Part shown: one piece after another, positions 1 through 8,356 of the stretch
How the letters are laid out: each line of letters starts with the position of its first letter
Position numbering within the stretch: position 1 is the stretch's first letter
Assembly (NCBI GenBank): GCA_018336015.1
Contig: JAGXQZ010000041.1
Coordinates: 1-58,718, forward strand
Source: Algoriphagus sp.
Lineage (GTDB): Bacteria > Bacteroidota > Bacteroidia > Cytophagales > Cyclobacteriaceae
DNA: 58,718 nt
Direction: 5' to 3'
Notes under the pieces: generated by a model
The model's database searches: none
What the model was told of the DNA's origin: nothing
The model's input: only the letters and a program-made list of their open reading frames with translations
Translations under genes and position numbers: made by a program

Positions 1-2
1 GA

Positions 3-113
3 ATTGAAATTGACCTCTATACACTCGCTTACAACCTAAAAAGGCTGGGAAACATCCAAAAGCCGGATTTACTGCTTAAGCAAGCGAAAAACTACAACTG
101 GAAAGCAGCATAA
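3..113 (+). CDS. Transposase C-terminal fragment (partial at left edge)
   Basis: An open frame of 36 codons enters from the left edge and stops at TAA 111-113. The peptide contains LYTLAYNLKRLGN, which resembles the C-terminal helix of DDE transposases of the IS5/IS1182 type, where a final AYNLKR-like motif follows the catalytic Glu. The catalytic residues lie outside the window, so family assignment is tentative. If right, an insertion sequence sits just left of the metal island. It could instead be the tail of an unrelated protein. Confidence 0.5.
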   Translation: MEIDLYTLAYNLKRLGNIQKPDLLLKQAKNYNWKAA

Positions 114-375
114 CGTCTATTCCATTTTTCAGAATTGAAAAAGAAAAAGTCTAAAACCAAAAATTAGGATCAAGCAATAAACAAACTGAAAACATGTCAG
201 AAGCTTCTTTTTGAACTGCGTTCAGCAAAAAGCCTTGCTAACCCTTAAAATTACCAAATTGAAGGGGTTTTAAAGAAAAACTTCGGTTTTTAACACAGCC
301 TCTAAAATCGGGGGAGTGCAATTTGGGTTATCAAGCTACTTTTAACTGCATTGTATTCCAAAGGGGTAATTTCAG
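114..375. other. Gene-free stretch between transposase tail and arsR promoter
   Basis: AT-rich, with stop codons in all frames that would matter. It holds a short palindrome TGAAC-TGC-GTTCA near 210-222 that could belong to the right end of an insertion sequence, but I cannot define its terminal inverted repeats. A minus-strand open frame at 302-577 covers the promoter and the arsR start and has no recognisable protein features. Confidence 0.4.
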
Positions 376-433
376 TATTTAAGGCTTTGCTTAAATAAGT
401 TCCACTCCATACCTTTGTTAAGCAAATGCTTAA
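376..433. promoter_or_regulatory. Two palindromes overlapping the arsR promoter (putative ArsR operators)
   Basis: Palindrome 1 (376-397) is TATTTAAG-6 nt-CTTAAATA and overlaps the -33 element. Palindrome 2 (418-433) is TTAAGCA-AA-TGCTTAA and covers the predicted transcription start. Both share the half-site CTTAA. AT-rich inverted repeats over the promoter are typical of ArsR/SmtB operators, so the downstream ArsR protein probably represses its own operon until metal binds. Confidence 0.65.
386..417 (+). promoter_or_regulatory. Bacteroidota-type promoter of the arsR-merTP operon
   Basis: TTTG at 386-389 and TACCTTTG at 410-417 are separated by 20 bases. This fits the Bacteroidota vegetative sigma consensus (-33 TTTG, -7 TAnnTTTG) exactly. 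Predicted transcription start is near 424, leaving a leader of about 20 nt before the ATG at 444. Confidence 0.75.
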
Positions 434-443
434 ATACAAAGTT

Positions 444-812
444 ATGAATACATGCATCCGTGTCTTTGCCGATAGCGACCAGATCAATAGGTGCAGGGAA
501 GACTTGAAAAGCAAGGGGGAAGGTTTTTTAGAACTGGCAGATGTACTGAATCTTGCCGGTAATGCGGTTCGCCTCAAAATCCTGTACCTCCTGAATCAGG
601 AAAATGAACTTTGTCCGTGCGACTTATCAGACATTTTGGGTATGACAGTTCCGGCCGTCTCCCAACATTTGAAAAAGCTGAAGGATGCAGGAGTCGTGAC
701 TACTAAAAAATCGGGGCAAACCATTTTTTATTCAGTAGAAGCGCAAAGTCAGCGAATCATTTCGTCAGTGCTCGATTTGTTTAACCTCCCAAATTCAATT
801 GCTACGTTATGA
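444..812 (+). CDS. ArsR/SmtB-family metal-responsive repressor
   Basis: This 122-residue winged-helix repressor controls the metal operon that follows. A helix near residues 55-62 reads ELCPCDL, the CxC motif found at the inducer site of ArsR and CadC, and CxC-type ArsR proteins release DNA on binding thiophilic metals such as As(III), Cd, Pb or Hg. The recognition helix is VPAVSQHLKKLKDAGVV. Two more cysteines lie near the N-terminus (4 and 17). An in-frame ATG at 426 is rejected as the start because it lies inside the operator palindrome and about two bases after the predicted transcription start. The stop overlaps the merTP start (ATGA), showing translational coupling. The inducing metal cannot be read from sequence alone. 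Confidence 0.88.
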   Translation: MNTCIRVFADSDQINRCREDLKSKGEGFLELADVLNLAGNAVRLKILYLLNQENELCPCDLSDILGMTVPAVSQHLKKLKDAGVVTTKKSGQTIFYSVEAQSQRIISSVLDLFNLPNSIATL

Positions 813-1408
813 AAAAATCCCTTTTAACCAGCGGCCTTATAGCCGCTTTAGTGAGTTCCCTTTGCTGTATCACCCCGGTGCTTGCTCTAGTGGCCGGTGC
901 GAGCGGGATCGCGTCCACTTTCTCCTGGCTGGATCCAGCACGGCCTTTTTTTGTAAGTATCACCGTGATTGTGTTGGGATTTGCCTGGTACCAGAAGCTT
1001 AAAGCCAGGAAAGCAGAAGACATCGAATGTGCATGTGAAGAAGATGAGAAACCAAGCTTTTGGCAGACAAAAAAGTTCTTATCAATAATCACGGTTTTTG
1101 CAGCCCTGATGTTAACATTTCCGCTCTATGCTCACATTTTCTACCCCAAAGCCGACAAGCAACTGGTCATCGTAGAGAAGTCCGATATACAGACCGTAAA
1201 TTTTGAAATCAAAGGAATGACATGTCAGGGCTGTGCAACTCATGTCGAGCACGAAGTAAATAAGCTCGATGGTATACTAAGAGTAGCTGCTTCTTATGAA
1301 TTGGGCAATGCCGTTGTAGAATTTGACAATACAAAAACAGGTATTCAGGAAATACAACAAGCCATCAACTCAACGGGATATTCCGTGACCAATAAAACAG
1401 AGAAATAA
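809..1408 (+). CDS. merTP: MerTP fusion: mercuric-type inner-membrane transporter with C-terminal HMA domain
   Basis: The N-terminal half is MerT-like, with three membrane segments (about 7-30, 45-61, 89-111), a vicinal Cys pair C19-C20 in the first helix and a second pair C74/C76 in the loop before helix 3. The C-terminal half (about 128-199) is a MerP-like HMA domain with GMTCQGC (C139, C142). In the classical pathway MerP passes Hg(II) to MerT, which carries it into the cytoplasm for reduction by MerA. No merA lies in this window, so the physiological metal and even the transport direction are open. The gene overlaps arsR by 4 bp and its TAA directly abuts the next ATG. Fused MerTP proteins are known in Bacteroidota. 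Confidence 0.88.
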   Translation: MKKSLLTSGLIAALVSSLCCITPVLALVAGASGIASTFSWLDPARPFFVSITVIVLGFAWYQKLKARKAEDIECACEEDEKPSFWQTKKFLSIITVFAALMLTFPLYAHIFYPKADKQLVIVEKSDIQTVNFEIKGMTCQGCATHVEHEVNKLDGILRVAASYELGNAVVEFDNTKTGIQEIQQAINSTGYSVTNKTEK

Positions 1409-1618
1409 ATGGAAATCATATTAGAATCAACCATCACCTGCCCTAATTGTGGCCATCAGAAGGAAGAAACCATGCCCACTGACGCCTGTCAGTATTTCTA
1501 TGAATGTGAAAACTGCCACAAGGTGCTAAAACCAAAAGAAGGAGATTGTTGCGTGTATTGCAGTTATGGAACGGTCAAATGTCCGCCAATACAGGAAAAT
1601 GGCGGTAGCTGTTGCTAA
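1409..1618 (+). CDS. GDCCVxC-motif small thiol protein
   Basis: This cysteine-rich protein of 69 residues has an N-terminal CPNC (11-14), CENC (33-36), the diagnostic GDCCVYC (45-51) and a C-terminal CC. It matches the family named GDCCVxC-domain (seleno)protein, whose members sit beside MerTP genes. Some members carry selenocysteine. Here all positions are TGT/TGC cysteines with no in-frame TGA. It has no signal peptide, so it is probably cytoplasmic and could receive metal from MerTP, but its biochemical role is not established. It starts immediately after the merTP stop codon. Confidence 0.8.
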   Translation: MEIILESTITCPNCGHQKEETMPTDACQYFYECENCHKVLKPKEGDCCVYCSYGTVKCPPIQENGGSCC

Positions 1619-1675
1619 AATCTTGTTCGATTTGCAATACCCTTGCGTCCTATTATTGTGTTCCTTTGCAGGCAA

Positions 1676-2074
1676 ATGAAATTCATTCTTTCCATATCGT
1701 TAGGTTTTCTGTTCCTGATCCAGGCATTGGGGCCTACTATGGATTTATGTTGTGAATTGCCAAAGCTTCCAGTACTTTTTGAACACTACGAGGAGCAGTC
1801 TGAACACGACGGAACTTCATTTCTGGAATTTCTTGATTTCCATTATGGAGACGGTCAAAATGAAGAAGACCACCACCATGATGACGAGCATGACAAGAAC
1901 TTACCCTTCCATGACCAGCATCAGTGTTCCCATGGCTCCATTTTTATTACCCCTTTAATGGAAAAAGTGGAAATACCCACCCAATCCTTTTTCACACTTA
2001 CTCAGACAGGTTTTTACAGCTTCTCACTCTGCTCTGAACACCCCGAATCCCCATTCCAGCCGCCCAAGGCCTGA
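1676..2074 (+). CDS. Secreted His/Asp/Glu-rich small protein (likely periplasmic metal binder)
   Basis: The 132-residue protein has an N-terminal signal peptide (hydrophobic core about residues 3-16), a Cys pair LCCEL, then a run of His, Asp and Glu (DHHHDDEHDK) and HQCSH. It ends with PFQPPKA, a Pro-Pro tail that recalls the HYC_CC_PP protein heading the copper operon at 14,288. Such proteins commonly precede RND metal pumps in Bacteroidota and may buffer metal in the periplasm. That function is inference. The ATG at 1676 is chosen over an upstream in-frame TTG (1643) because the signal peptide begins here. Confidence 0.65.
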   Translation: MKFILSISLGFLFLIQALGPTMDLCCELPKLPVLFEHYEEQSEHDGTSFLEFLDFHYGDGQNEEDHHHDDEHDKNLPFHDQHQCSHGSIFITPLMEKVEIPTQSFFTLTQTGFYSFSLCSEHPESPFQPPKA

Positions 2075-2093
2075 TTTTCCGGACATTTAAATT

Positions 2094-2110
2094 GAAGTAG
2101 TTATTACTTC
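2094..2110. promoter_or_regulatory. Inverted repeat upstream of czcA (possible operator)
   Basis: GAAGTA-GTTAT-TACTTC is a 6-5-6 perfect inverted repeat 113 bp before the czcA start codon. No T-run follows, so a terminator is unlikely. It differs from the arsR operators, so a second regulator, for example the Fur-like protein at 7831, might act here. This is inference. Confidence 0.3.
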
Positions 2111-2222
2111 CAAGCTGTTGCATGGAGGTGATCCTGCATTTTCAATTTACTCCCCCAGCTCAAAATTCAAGGGCTTTTTCTGCCCTGTCTATCCAAAAAA
2201 TCAGATTCATAAATGCTAAAAA

Positions 2223-5200
2223 ATGCTGGATAAAATCATTCAATTTTCAGTCAAAAACAAACTGATCATAGGCCTGCTCACGCTTGGTTTGATCATTTGG
2301 GGAGGCTACTCCCTTTCGAGACTTCCCATTGATGCCGTACCGGATATTACTAACAATCAGGTTCAGGTCATCACCTCCTCCCCATCTCTGGCAGCTGAGG
2401 AGGTAGAACGTTTAATTACATTCCCCATCGAAATTACCATGGCAACCATCCCGGAGTTGGAGGAGATTCGTTCCTTTTCCCGCTTTGGTTTGTCTGTGGT
2501 GACCATCGTGTTTAAAGAAGATGTGGATGTGTATTGGGCTCGTCAGCAGGTAAGTGAAAGGCTGACCGATGTACAAGCACAAATCCCTCCGGGTGTAGGT
2601 CAGCCGGGCATGGCTCCCATCACTACCGGACTCGGAGAAATCTATCAATATGTGGTGGGAACCGAGAAGGGTTATGAAGATCAATACGATGCCCGTGAAC
2701 TTCGTACGATTCAGGACTGGATTGTCCGAAGGCAATTACTCGGTACTCCAGGGGTTGCGGATGTGAGCAGCTTTGGCGGTTACCTTAAACAATATGAAAT
2801 CGCCATAGACCCGGATAGACTAAAGGCCATGAACGTTTCCATTGCCGATATTTTCCAGGCACTGGAAGAAAACAACGAGAATACCGGAGGGGCTTACATT
2901 GAAAAAAACCTCAGCGCCTATTTTATCCGAAGTGAAGGCCTGGTGAGCGACATGGACGACATCCGAAACATGCTCATCAAAAATAATCCGGATGGAATTC
3001 CGGTTCTCATAAAGGATGTGGCTGAGGTAAAGCTTGGTAATTCAGTGCGGTATGGAGCCACTACCCGAGACGGTGAGGGTGAGGTGGTGAGTGCCATTGT
3101 GATGATGCTAAAGGGAGAAAACTCCGCGGAAGTAATTGAGAATGTAAAGAGTCGAATTGCTGAGATACAAAAAACATTGCCGGAGGGAGTAACCATCGAG
3201 CCCTTCCTGGACCGAACAAAATTGGTAAACACTGCCATTGGTACGGTGAGCAAAAACCTGGCTGAAGGTGCCTTGATCGTGATCTTTGTTTTGTTGTTGC
3301 TCTTGGGAAATCTCCGTGCAGGTTTGATTGTAGCCTCGGTCATTCCCCTTGCGCTCCTTTTTGCTTTTGGAATGATGAACTTCTTTGGCGTGTCGGGTAA
3401 CCTGATGAGCTTGGGCGCTATTGATTTTGGGTTGATCGTGGATGGGGCGGTCATCATTGTAGAGGCCACGTTGCATCATTTGGGCTTGTTGAAACTGGGA
3501 AGAAAGCTGACCCAGAATGAAATGGACGAGGAAGTGTACCAGTCGGCCAGCAAAATCCGGAATTCCGCCGCATTCGGAGAAATCATCATTTTAATCGTGT
3601 ACCTCCCCATTCTTGCTTTAGTGGGGATTGAGGGAAAAATGTTTGGCCCTATGGCACAGACGGTGAGTTTTGCCATTCTGGGAGCATTTATCCTTTCGCT
3701 AACCTATGTGCCGATGATGTCAGCACTGGTTCTGAGCAAGAACACTGATTACAAGCCCAATATTTCGGACAAGCTCATGGCTTTTTTCCACAGATTGTAC
3801 GATCCGGCTATCCGTTGGTCAATGCACAAAAGGCCGCTGATCTTAATCCTGACTGCGGGCTTGTTTCTGGCTTCCTTTTGGGTCTTTTCCAATATGGGTG
3901 GGGAATTTATTCCAACCCTAGAGGAAGGAGACTTTGCTGTAGAAACGAGGGTGATGACTGGCAGCTCGCTTGAAAACACCATCCAGGCAACGACTCAGGC
4001 AGAAAAAATTCTACTAGAACAGTTCCCGGAAGTAAAGCAGGTAGTATCTAAAATTGGTGCAGGAGAAATCCCAACTGATCCCATGCCGGTAGAAGCTGCT
4101 GACATGATGGTGATTCTGGAAAACAAAGATGAATGGGTCTCTGCCTCTAACAGGGAAGAATTAGCCAACAAAATGGCCGAAGCTCTGGAGGTCATTCCGG
4201 GAGTTACTTTCGGATTTCAGCAACCCATCCAGATGCGCTTTAACGAACTCATGACTGGGGTTCGGCAGGATGTAGCGGTTAAGATATACGGAGAGGATCT
4301 CAATGAGCTTTCGGAATATGCCGAACAGATAGGACGGCTGGCTTCCGGTGTGGAAGGTGCTCAAGATTTGTATATAGAAGAGGTAACCGGTGTTCCGCAG
4401 ATTGTCATTAATTACAAACGGGATCAATTGGCCAAATACGGCCTGACCATCCGGGATGTAAACCGCTCGGTCCAGGCTGCCTTTGCCGGAGCGTCTGCAG
4501 GGCTGGTTTACGAAAACGAAAGACGCTTTGACCTGGTGGTCCGATTGGATAAGACCAATCGGGAGGATGTAGAGTCCGTTCAGAACCTTTACATCGCTAG
4601 GAAGGATGGACACCAAATACCGCTCTATCAGGTGGCCGAATTGGAAATCCAGGAAGGTCCTTACCAAATCCAACGAGACGACACCCGCAGACGGATCATT
4701 GTAGCATTCAATGTACGTAACCGGGATGTGGAAAGCATAGTAACAGAGCTTCAGCAGAAAATTGAAGAGACGGTCGTATTTGCACCCGGCTACACCGTGT
4801 CTTACGGTGGGCAGTTTGAAAACCTGGTTGAAGCCCGTGAACGACTCTCCTTAGCTGTGCCTCTAGCCCTGCTATTGATATTTGTGTTACTCTATTTCAC
4901 TTTCGGTTCCATTAAGCAGGGCATCCTCATTTTCACAGCCATCCCACTTTCTGCCATTGGGGGAATCTTCGCTTTATGGCTCAGGGATATGCCATTCAGT
5001 ATTTCTGCAGGCGTTGGTTTCATTGCTTTATTTGGGGTAGCAGTGCTGAATGGCATTGTCCTCATTGGTGAATTCAATCACCTGAAAAAAGAAGGTGTAT
5101 CTGATATTTTCGAACGGATTTACAAAGGCACGAGTGTACGTCTGCGACCGGTAATCATGACGGCTGCCGTGGCTTCCATGGGCTTTCTGCCGATGGCTCT

Positions 5201-6599
5201 GTCCCAGTCCGGTGGTGCAGAAGTCCAGCGTCCACTGGCCACTGTAGTGATTGGCGGTTTGATCACGGCTACCTTTCTGACATTGGTTGTGCTGCCTATC
5301 CTGTACTATTATTTTGAAAGAGGGATAAAGATGAAACCAGGGGCAATTGTTCCACTTTTGGCTATCGGCTTGCTTTGTGTTCAGATGCCTAAAGCCAAGG
5401 CGCAGGATTCTCTGGTCAGCTATCAGTCATTGGATGAAGCCATTCAAGTTGCGATCCAAAACAATCCAACCCTGAAAGCAGCAGACTTGCAAACCCAGCA
5501 GGAAAGGGAGCTGAAAGGGACCAGCTGGAATATGGCTAAAACCAATTTTAGCCTCACTCACGGACAGTACAACAGCATTTACAACAATGACAATCAGTTC
5601 AACATCTCCCAATCCATGGAATTTCCCACGGTTTATGCCAATCAAAAGAAATTGGCCAAAGCACGGATTGAAGCGAGTGAATGGATGCATTCGGCTACCC
5701 AAAACGAACTGGTTCAGCAAGTAAAGGTTTCCTGGTATTTGTTGTGGCTGGAAAAAAGCAAACAACAATTACTGCAGGAGCAAGATGAAATTTACGAGAG
5801 ATTTGTCCAAGTGGCCAGTCTCCGCTATCAAACCGGGGAAACCAATTTGCTTGAAAAAGCAACTGCGGAGTCCCAAGTAGCAGAACTCAAGGCCATGCTT
5901 CAGCAAAACCAGTCGGATATCGAAATCCACAGGACACAGCTGCAAACCTTGCTTAATCTGGATAGTATTGGGGATATCGCCATGGGCTATCTGGAAGCAA
6001 GGGAGAGCAATGTACTTCTCGATACGCAAGGAATTGCCAACAATCCTACACTTGCCTGGTTTCGCCAACAAATGGAAGTAGCCGAAAAAGAGAAATCGGT
6101 GGAGAAGGCAAAGTTCTTACCCGACCTTTCGGCAGGGTATTTCAACCAGTCCCTCAATGGACCTAATCAGGATTTGGATGGTAACCCCGTCACTTTTACC
6201 TCCAGCGACCGGTTCACCGGATTTCAAGTGGGAATGGCCATCCCCATTTTTGGGGCGAAGTCCCAAGCATCGGCCATCAAAGCGGCCGAATTGAAAAAGC
6301 AGGAAAGCGAAGCACGGCTGCAAGCGGTGACAAACCAACTGCAAGGCAGGCTAAACTCACTCATTCAGCAGTACCAAAAATTTCAGACCAGCCTTGAGTA
6401 TTATGAGCAAAACGCACTGCCTCAGGCAGAGCTAATTCTTAAACAGGCTCAAAAAGGATTTGAAAGCGGGGAAATCGGCTACGTGGAATACATTCAGGGA
6501 CTTAACCGGGCATTGGCTGTCCGGTTTAATTACCTGGACATTCTCAACCAGTACAATCAGACTGTTATCCAGATCGAGTTCATTTCAGGCGTTCAATAA
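2223..6599 (+). CDS. czcA: CzcA-type RND heavy-metal pump fused to a TolC-like outer-membrane channel
   Basis: The protein has 1458 residues against about 1040 for ordinary CzcA. Residues 1-1036 are a complete HME-type RND pump. IDFGLIVDGAVIIVEA around D401, D407 and E414 matches the transmembrane proton-relay motif of Zn/Co/Cd (CzcA) pumps, not that of CusA. From residue 1037 (MKPGAIVPLLAIGLLC...AKAQD) there is a signal-peptide-like segment, then about 400 residues of TolC/CzcC-type efflux protein with LDEAIQVAIQNNPTLKAAD. One gene thus supplies pump and channel. The adaptor czcB follows 14 bp later. The pump C-terminus is cytoplasmic, so the internal hydrophobic segment must carry the channel domain across the membrane, and signal peptidase may cut after AKA. 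Such fusions occur in Bacteroidota. An upstream ATG at 2214 is followed by an early stop. Confidence 0.93.
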   Translation: MLDKIIQFSVKNKLIIGLLTLGLIIWGGYSLSRLPIDAVPDITNNQVQVITSSPSLAAEEVERLITFPIEITMATIPELEEIRSFSRFGLSVVTIVFKEDVDVYWARQQVSERLTDVQAQIPPGVGQPGMAPITTGLGEIYQYVVGTEKGYEDQYDARELRTIQDWIVRRQLLGTPGVADVSSFGGYLKQYEIAIDPDRLKAMNVSIADIFQALEENNENTGGAYIEKNLSAYFIRSEGLVSDMDDIRNMLIKNNPDGIPVLIKDVAEVKLGNSVRYGATTRDGEGEVVSAIVMMLKGENSAEVIENVKSRIAEIQKTLPEGVTIEPFLDRTKLVNTAIGTVSKNLAEGALIVIFVLLLLLGNLRAGLIVASVIPLALLFAFGMMNFFGVSGNLMSLGAIDFGLIVDGAVIIVEATLHHLGLLKLGRKLTQNEMDEEVYQSASKIRNSAAFGEIIILIVYLPILALVGIEGKMFGPMAQTVSFAILGAFILSLTYVPMMSALVLSKNTDYKPNISDKLMAFFHRLYDPAIRWSMHKRPLILILTAGLFLASFWVFSNMGGEFIPTLEEGDFAVETRVMTGSSLENTIQATTQAEKILLEQFPEVKQVVSKIGAGEIPTDPMPVEAADMMVILENKDEWVSASNREELANKMAEALEVIPGVTFGFQQPIQMRFNELMTGVRQDVAVKIYGEDLNELSEYAEQIGRLASGVEGAQDLYIEEVTGVPQIVINYKRDQLAKYGLTIRDVNRSVQAAFAGASAGLVYENERRFDLVVRLDKTNREDVESVQNLYIARKDGHQIPLYQVAELEIQEGPYQIQRDDTRRRIIVAFNVRNRDVESIVTELQQKIEETVVFAPGYTVSYGGQFENLVEARERLSLAVPLALLLIFVLLYFTFGSIKQGILIFTAIPLSAIGGIFALWLRDMPFSISAGVGFIALFGVAVLNGIVLIGEFNHLKKEGVSDIFERIYKGTSVRLRPVIMTAAVASMGFLPMALSQSGGAEVQRPLATVVIGGLITATFLTLVVLPILYYYFERGIKMKPGAIVPLLAIGLLCVQMPKAKAQDSLVSYQSLDEAIQVAIQNNPTLKAADLQTQQERELKGTSWNMAKTNFSLTHGQYNSIYNNDNQFNISQSMEFPTVYANQKKLAKARIEASEWMHSATQNELVQQVKVSWYLLWLEKSKQQLLQEQDEIYERFVQVASLRYQTGETNLLEKATAESQVAELKAMLQQNQSDIEIHRTQLQTLLNLDSIGDIAMGYLEARESNVLLDTQGIANNPTLAWFRQQMEVAEKEKSVEKAKFLPDLSAGYFNQSLNGPNQDLDGNPVTFTSSDRFTGFQVGMAIPIFGAKSQASAIKAAELKKQESEARLQAVTNQLQGRLNSLIQQYQKFQTSLEYYEQNALPQAELILKQAQKGFESGEIGYVEYIQGLNRALAVRFNYLDILNQYNQTVIQIEFISGVQ

Positions 6600-6613
6600 A
6601 AAGACATTCAACA

Positions 6614-7816
6614 ATGAAAAATATATTCAAATACATCAGCAAAACTTCAATGGCTCTTCTCCTGGGGTTGACCATTTCCTCCTGCGGACCACAAGATGAG
6701 GAAGTCATTGAGGTGAATCATACAGAAAGTGAGAATACAGTGGAACTTACCAAAGCGCAGTTTGAGCAGGCAGGCATCAAATTCGGAAGCCTTGAGAAGC
6801 GGGTTATTGGTTCGGAACTCCGGGTCAACGGGGTGATTGACGTGCCCCCGCAAAGCAATATTTCCATCCATATGCCCTATGGAGGCTTTGTGAAATACAC
6901 TGAAATGCTGCCTGGCACAAAGGTTAAAAAAGGTCAGTTATTGGTGGTAATTGAAAATCCGGAGTTCATCCAGTTTCAACAAGAATACCTGGAGAGTCTG
7001 GCCAAACAGGAATTTCTGAAAGCCGAATTTGACCGTCAGAAGGAGCTGTTTGATGAAAAAGTAGCTTCTGGTAAAACATTTCAGCAAGCCAAAAGTGACT
7101 TTCTGGCTAATGAAGCCCGGATTAAAACTATGGAAGAACGATTGAAGCTCATTGGCTTCAATCCGGCAAAAATCCGCGAAGGAAATATCTCGGCTTCTGT
7201 AAATATTTTCGCTCCGGTTAACGGTGCCGTTCGGGAGATTTATACCAATGTGGGCAAATACATCAACCCGCAAGATGTGATCATGGACATTACCAATGCC
7301 GAAGACCTGCATGTGGAACTTACCGTGTATGAAAACGACATCCCCAGAGTGCAGGAAGGACAACGGATCCGCTTTGCATTGGCGAATTCTCCTGAAGAAT
7401 GGCGGGAAGCAGAAGTATTTCTGATAGGTAGCGGAGTGCGGGAAGACCGGTCGGTGACTGTACATGGCCACTTAGAAAAGATGCACGAAGATTTGAAGCC
7501 GGGAATGTATATAGCTGCAAGGATCGAAACCGACAGCAACGAAGTGTTGGCTATCCAAGAGGAAGGAATCGTTCGGTTTGGTGGAAAACAATATGTCTTT
7601 GCCTATACAGGAGAAAAAACAGAAAACGGTGCAACCGTTCATGATTTTGAAATGATGGAAGTCATCAAAGGATATACCGAAGATGGCTATACCCAGATTT
7701 CTTTGGCCGATTCAGAAAAGGACCTAAGTGCCCTTCAAGTGGTCACCAAAGGTGCTTTCACCTTGTTGGCTAAAGCCAAAAATACCGAAGAAGAAGGAGA
7801 AGGACACGCACATTAA
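6614..7816 (+). CDS. czcB: CzcB/CusB-type periplasmic adaptor lipoprotein (membrane fusion protein)
   Basis: The 400-residue HlyD-family adaptor links the RND pump to its channel. A lipoprotein signal ends in TISSC (Cys24), so it is anchored by lipid. A beta-barrel and lipoyl half-motif (IHMPYGGFVKYTEMLPGTKVKKG, in two parts around residues 84-108) is followed by an alpha-hairpin with heptad-like repeats (about 115-190), the second lipoyl half (INIFAPVNG-like segment near 200) and a C-terminal membrane-proximal domain. The C-terminus EGEGHAH is His-bearing. It lies 14 bp after the pump-channel fusion, so a full efflux complex needs only these two genes. Confidence 0.9.
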   Translation: MKNIFKYISKTSMALLLGLTISSCGPQDEEVIEVNHTESENTVELTKAQFEQAGIKFGSLEKRVIGSELRVNGVIDVPPQSNISIHMPYGGFVKYTEMLPGTKVKKGQLLVVIENPEFIQFQQEYLESLAKQEFLKAEFDRQKELFDEKVASGKTFQQAKSDFLANEARIKTMEERLKLIGFNPAKIREGNISASVNIFAPVNGAVREIYTNVGKYINPQDVIMDITNAEDLHVELTVYENDIPRVQEGQRIRFALANSPEEWREAEVFLIGSGVREDRSVTVHGHLEKMHEDLKPGMYIAARIETDSNEVLAIQEEGIVRFGGKQYVFAYTGEKTENGATVHDFEMMEVIKGYTEDGYTQISLADSEKDLSALQVVTKGAFTLLAKAKNTEEEGEGHAH

Positions 7817-7830
7817 AATGAATCATCCTT

Positions 7831-8247
7831 ATGATCAAAGAACTCGAAGATAAACTCAAGCAGAAAGACATCCGACCAACAGCCATGAGGCTGTTGGTGT
7901 TGGAAGCACTGGCAGGTCAAGAGACGGCCATCAGCCTTTCCGACTTGGAAAAGGCCTTTGAAAAGTCAGACCGGGTGACACTATTCCGCACCCTGAAAAC
8001 CTTTCAGGAAAATGGACTGGTGCACAGTATCGATGACGGTACCGGAGCGCCTAAATACGCCCTATGCGAAGAGGGATGCGAGTGTAATATCGAAAGGGAC
8101 CTGCATGTGCATTTTCATTGTCGGGTGTGTAGCGAAACCTTCTGTTTGCCCAAGTATAAAATCCCGGAAATTGAACTGCCAAGCATGTTCAAAGGGGAAG
8201 AAGCCAACTTGGTAGTAAAGGGGATTTGCGGGAAATGTGCAGGATGA
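7831..8247 (+). CDS. Fur-family transcriptional regulator
   Basis: The 138-residue Fur/Zur/PerR-type protein has an N-terminal winged helix (about 1-75, with VTLFRTLKTFQENGLVH as recognition region) and a C-terminal metal-binding dimerisation domain with HVHFHC (92-97), CxxC (C97/C100) and GICGKC (C133/C136) for structural zinc. It sits 14 bp after czcB in the same operon, so zinc or another divalent metal is a plausible co-repressor. It may control zinc-responsive genes or the island itself. The Fur, Zur and PerR subgroups cannot be separated from sequence alone. Confidence 0.87.
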   Translation: MIKELEDKLKQKDIRPTAMRLLVLEALAGQETAISLSDLEKAFEKSDRVTLFRTLKTFQENGLVHSIDDGTGAPKYALCEEGCECNIERDLHVHFHCRVCSETFCLPKYKIPEIELPSMFKGEEANLVVKGICGKCAG

Positions 8248-8356
8248 ATATTGCAAGTACTATGCATTGGGTTTACTAGTAATTTTAAGTCAAACATCCA
8301 ATGAAATGAAACCATGCATCATGGAAAACCTCACAACTTAGGATGATTAGGAGCAT

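Noticed and set aside
302..577. Minus-strand 91-codon frame over the arsR promoter
   Set aside because: It covers the exact promoter and operators and runs antisense into arsR. No protein-like features.
1409..1618. GDCCVxC protein as a selenoprotein
   Set aside because: All key codons are TGT or TGC and the frame ends at a normal TAA. It is the cysteine version.
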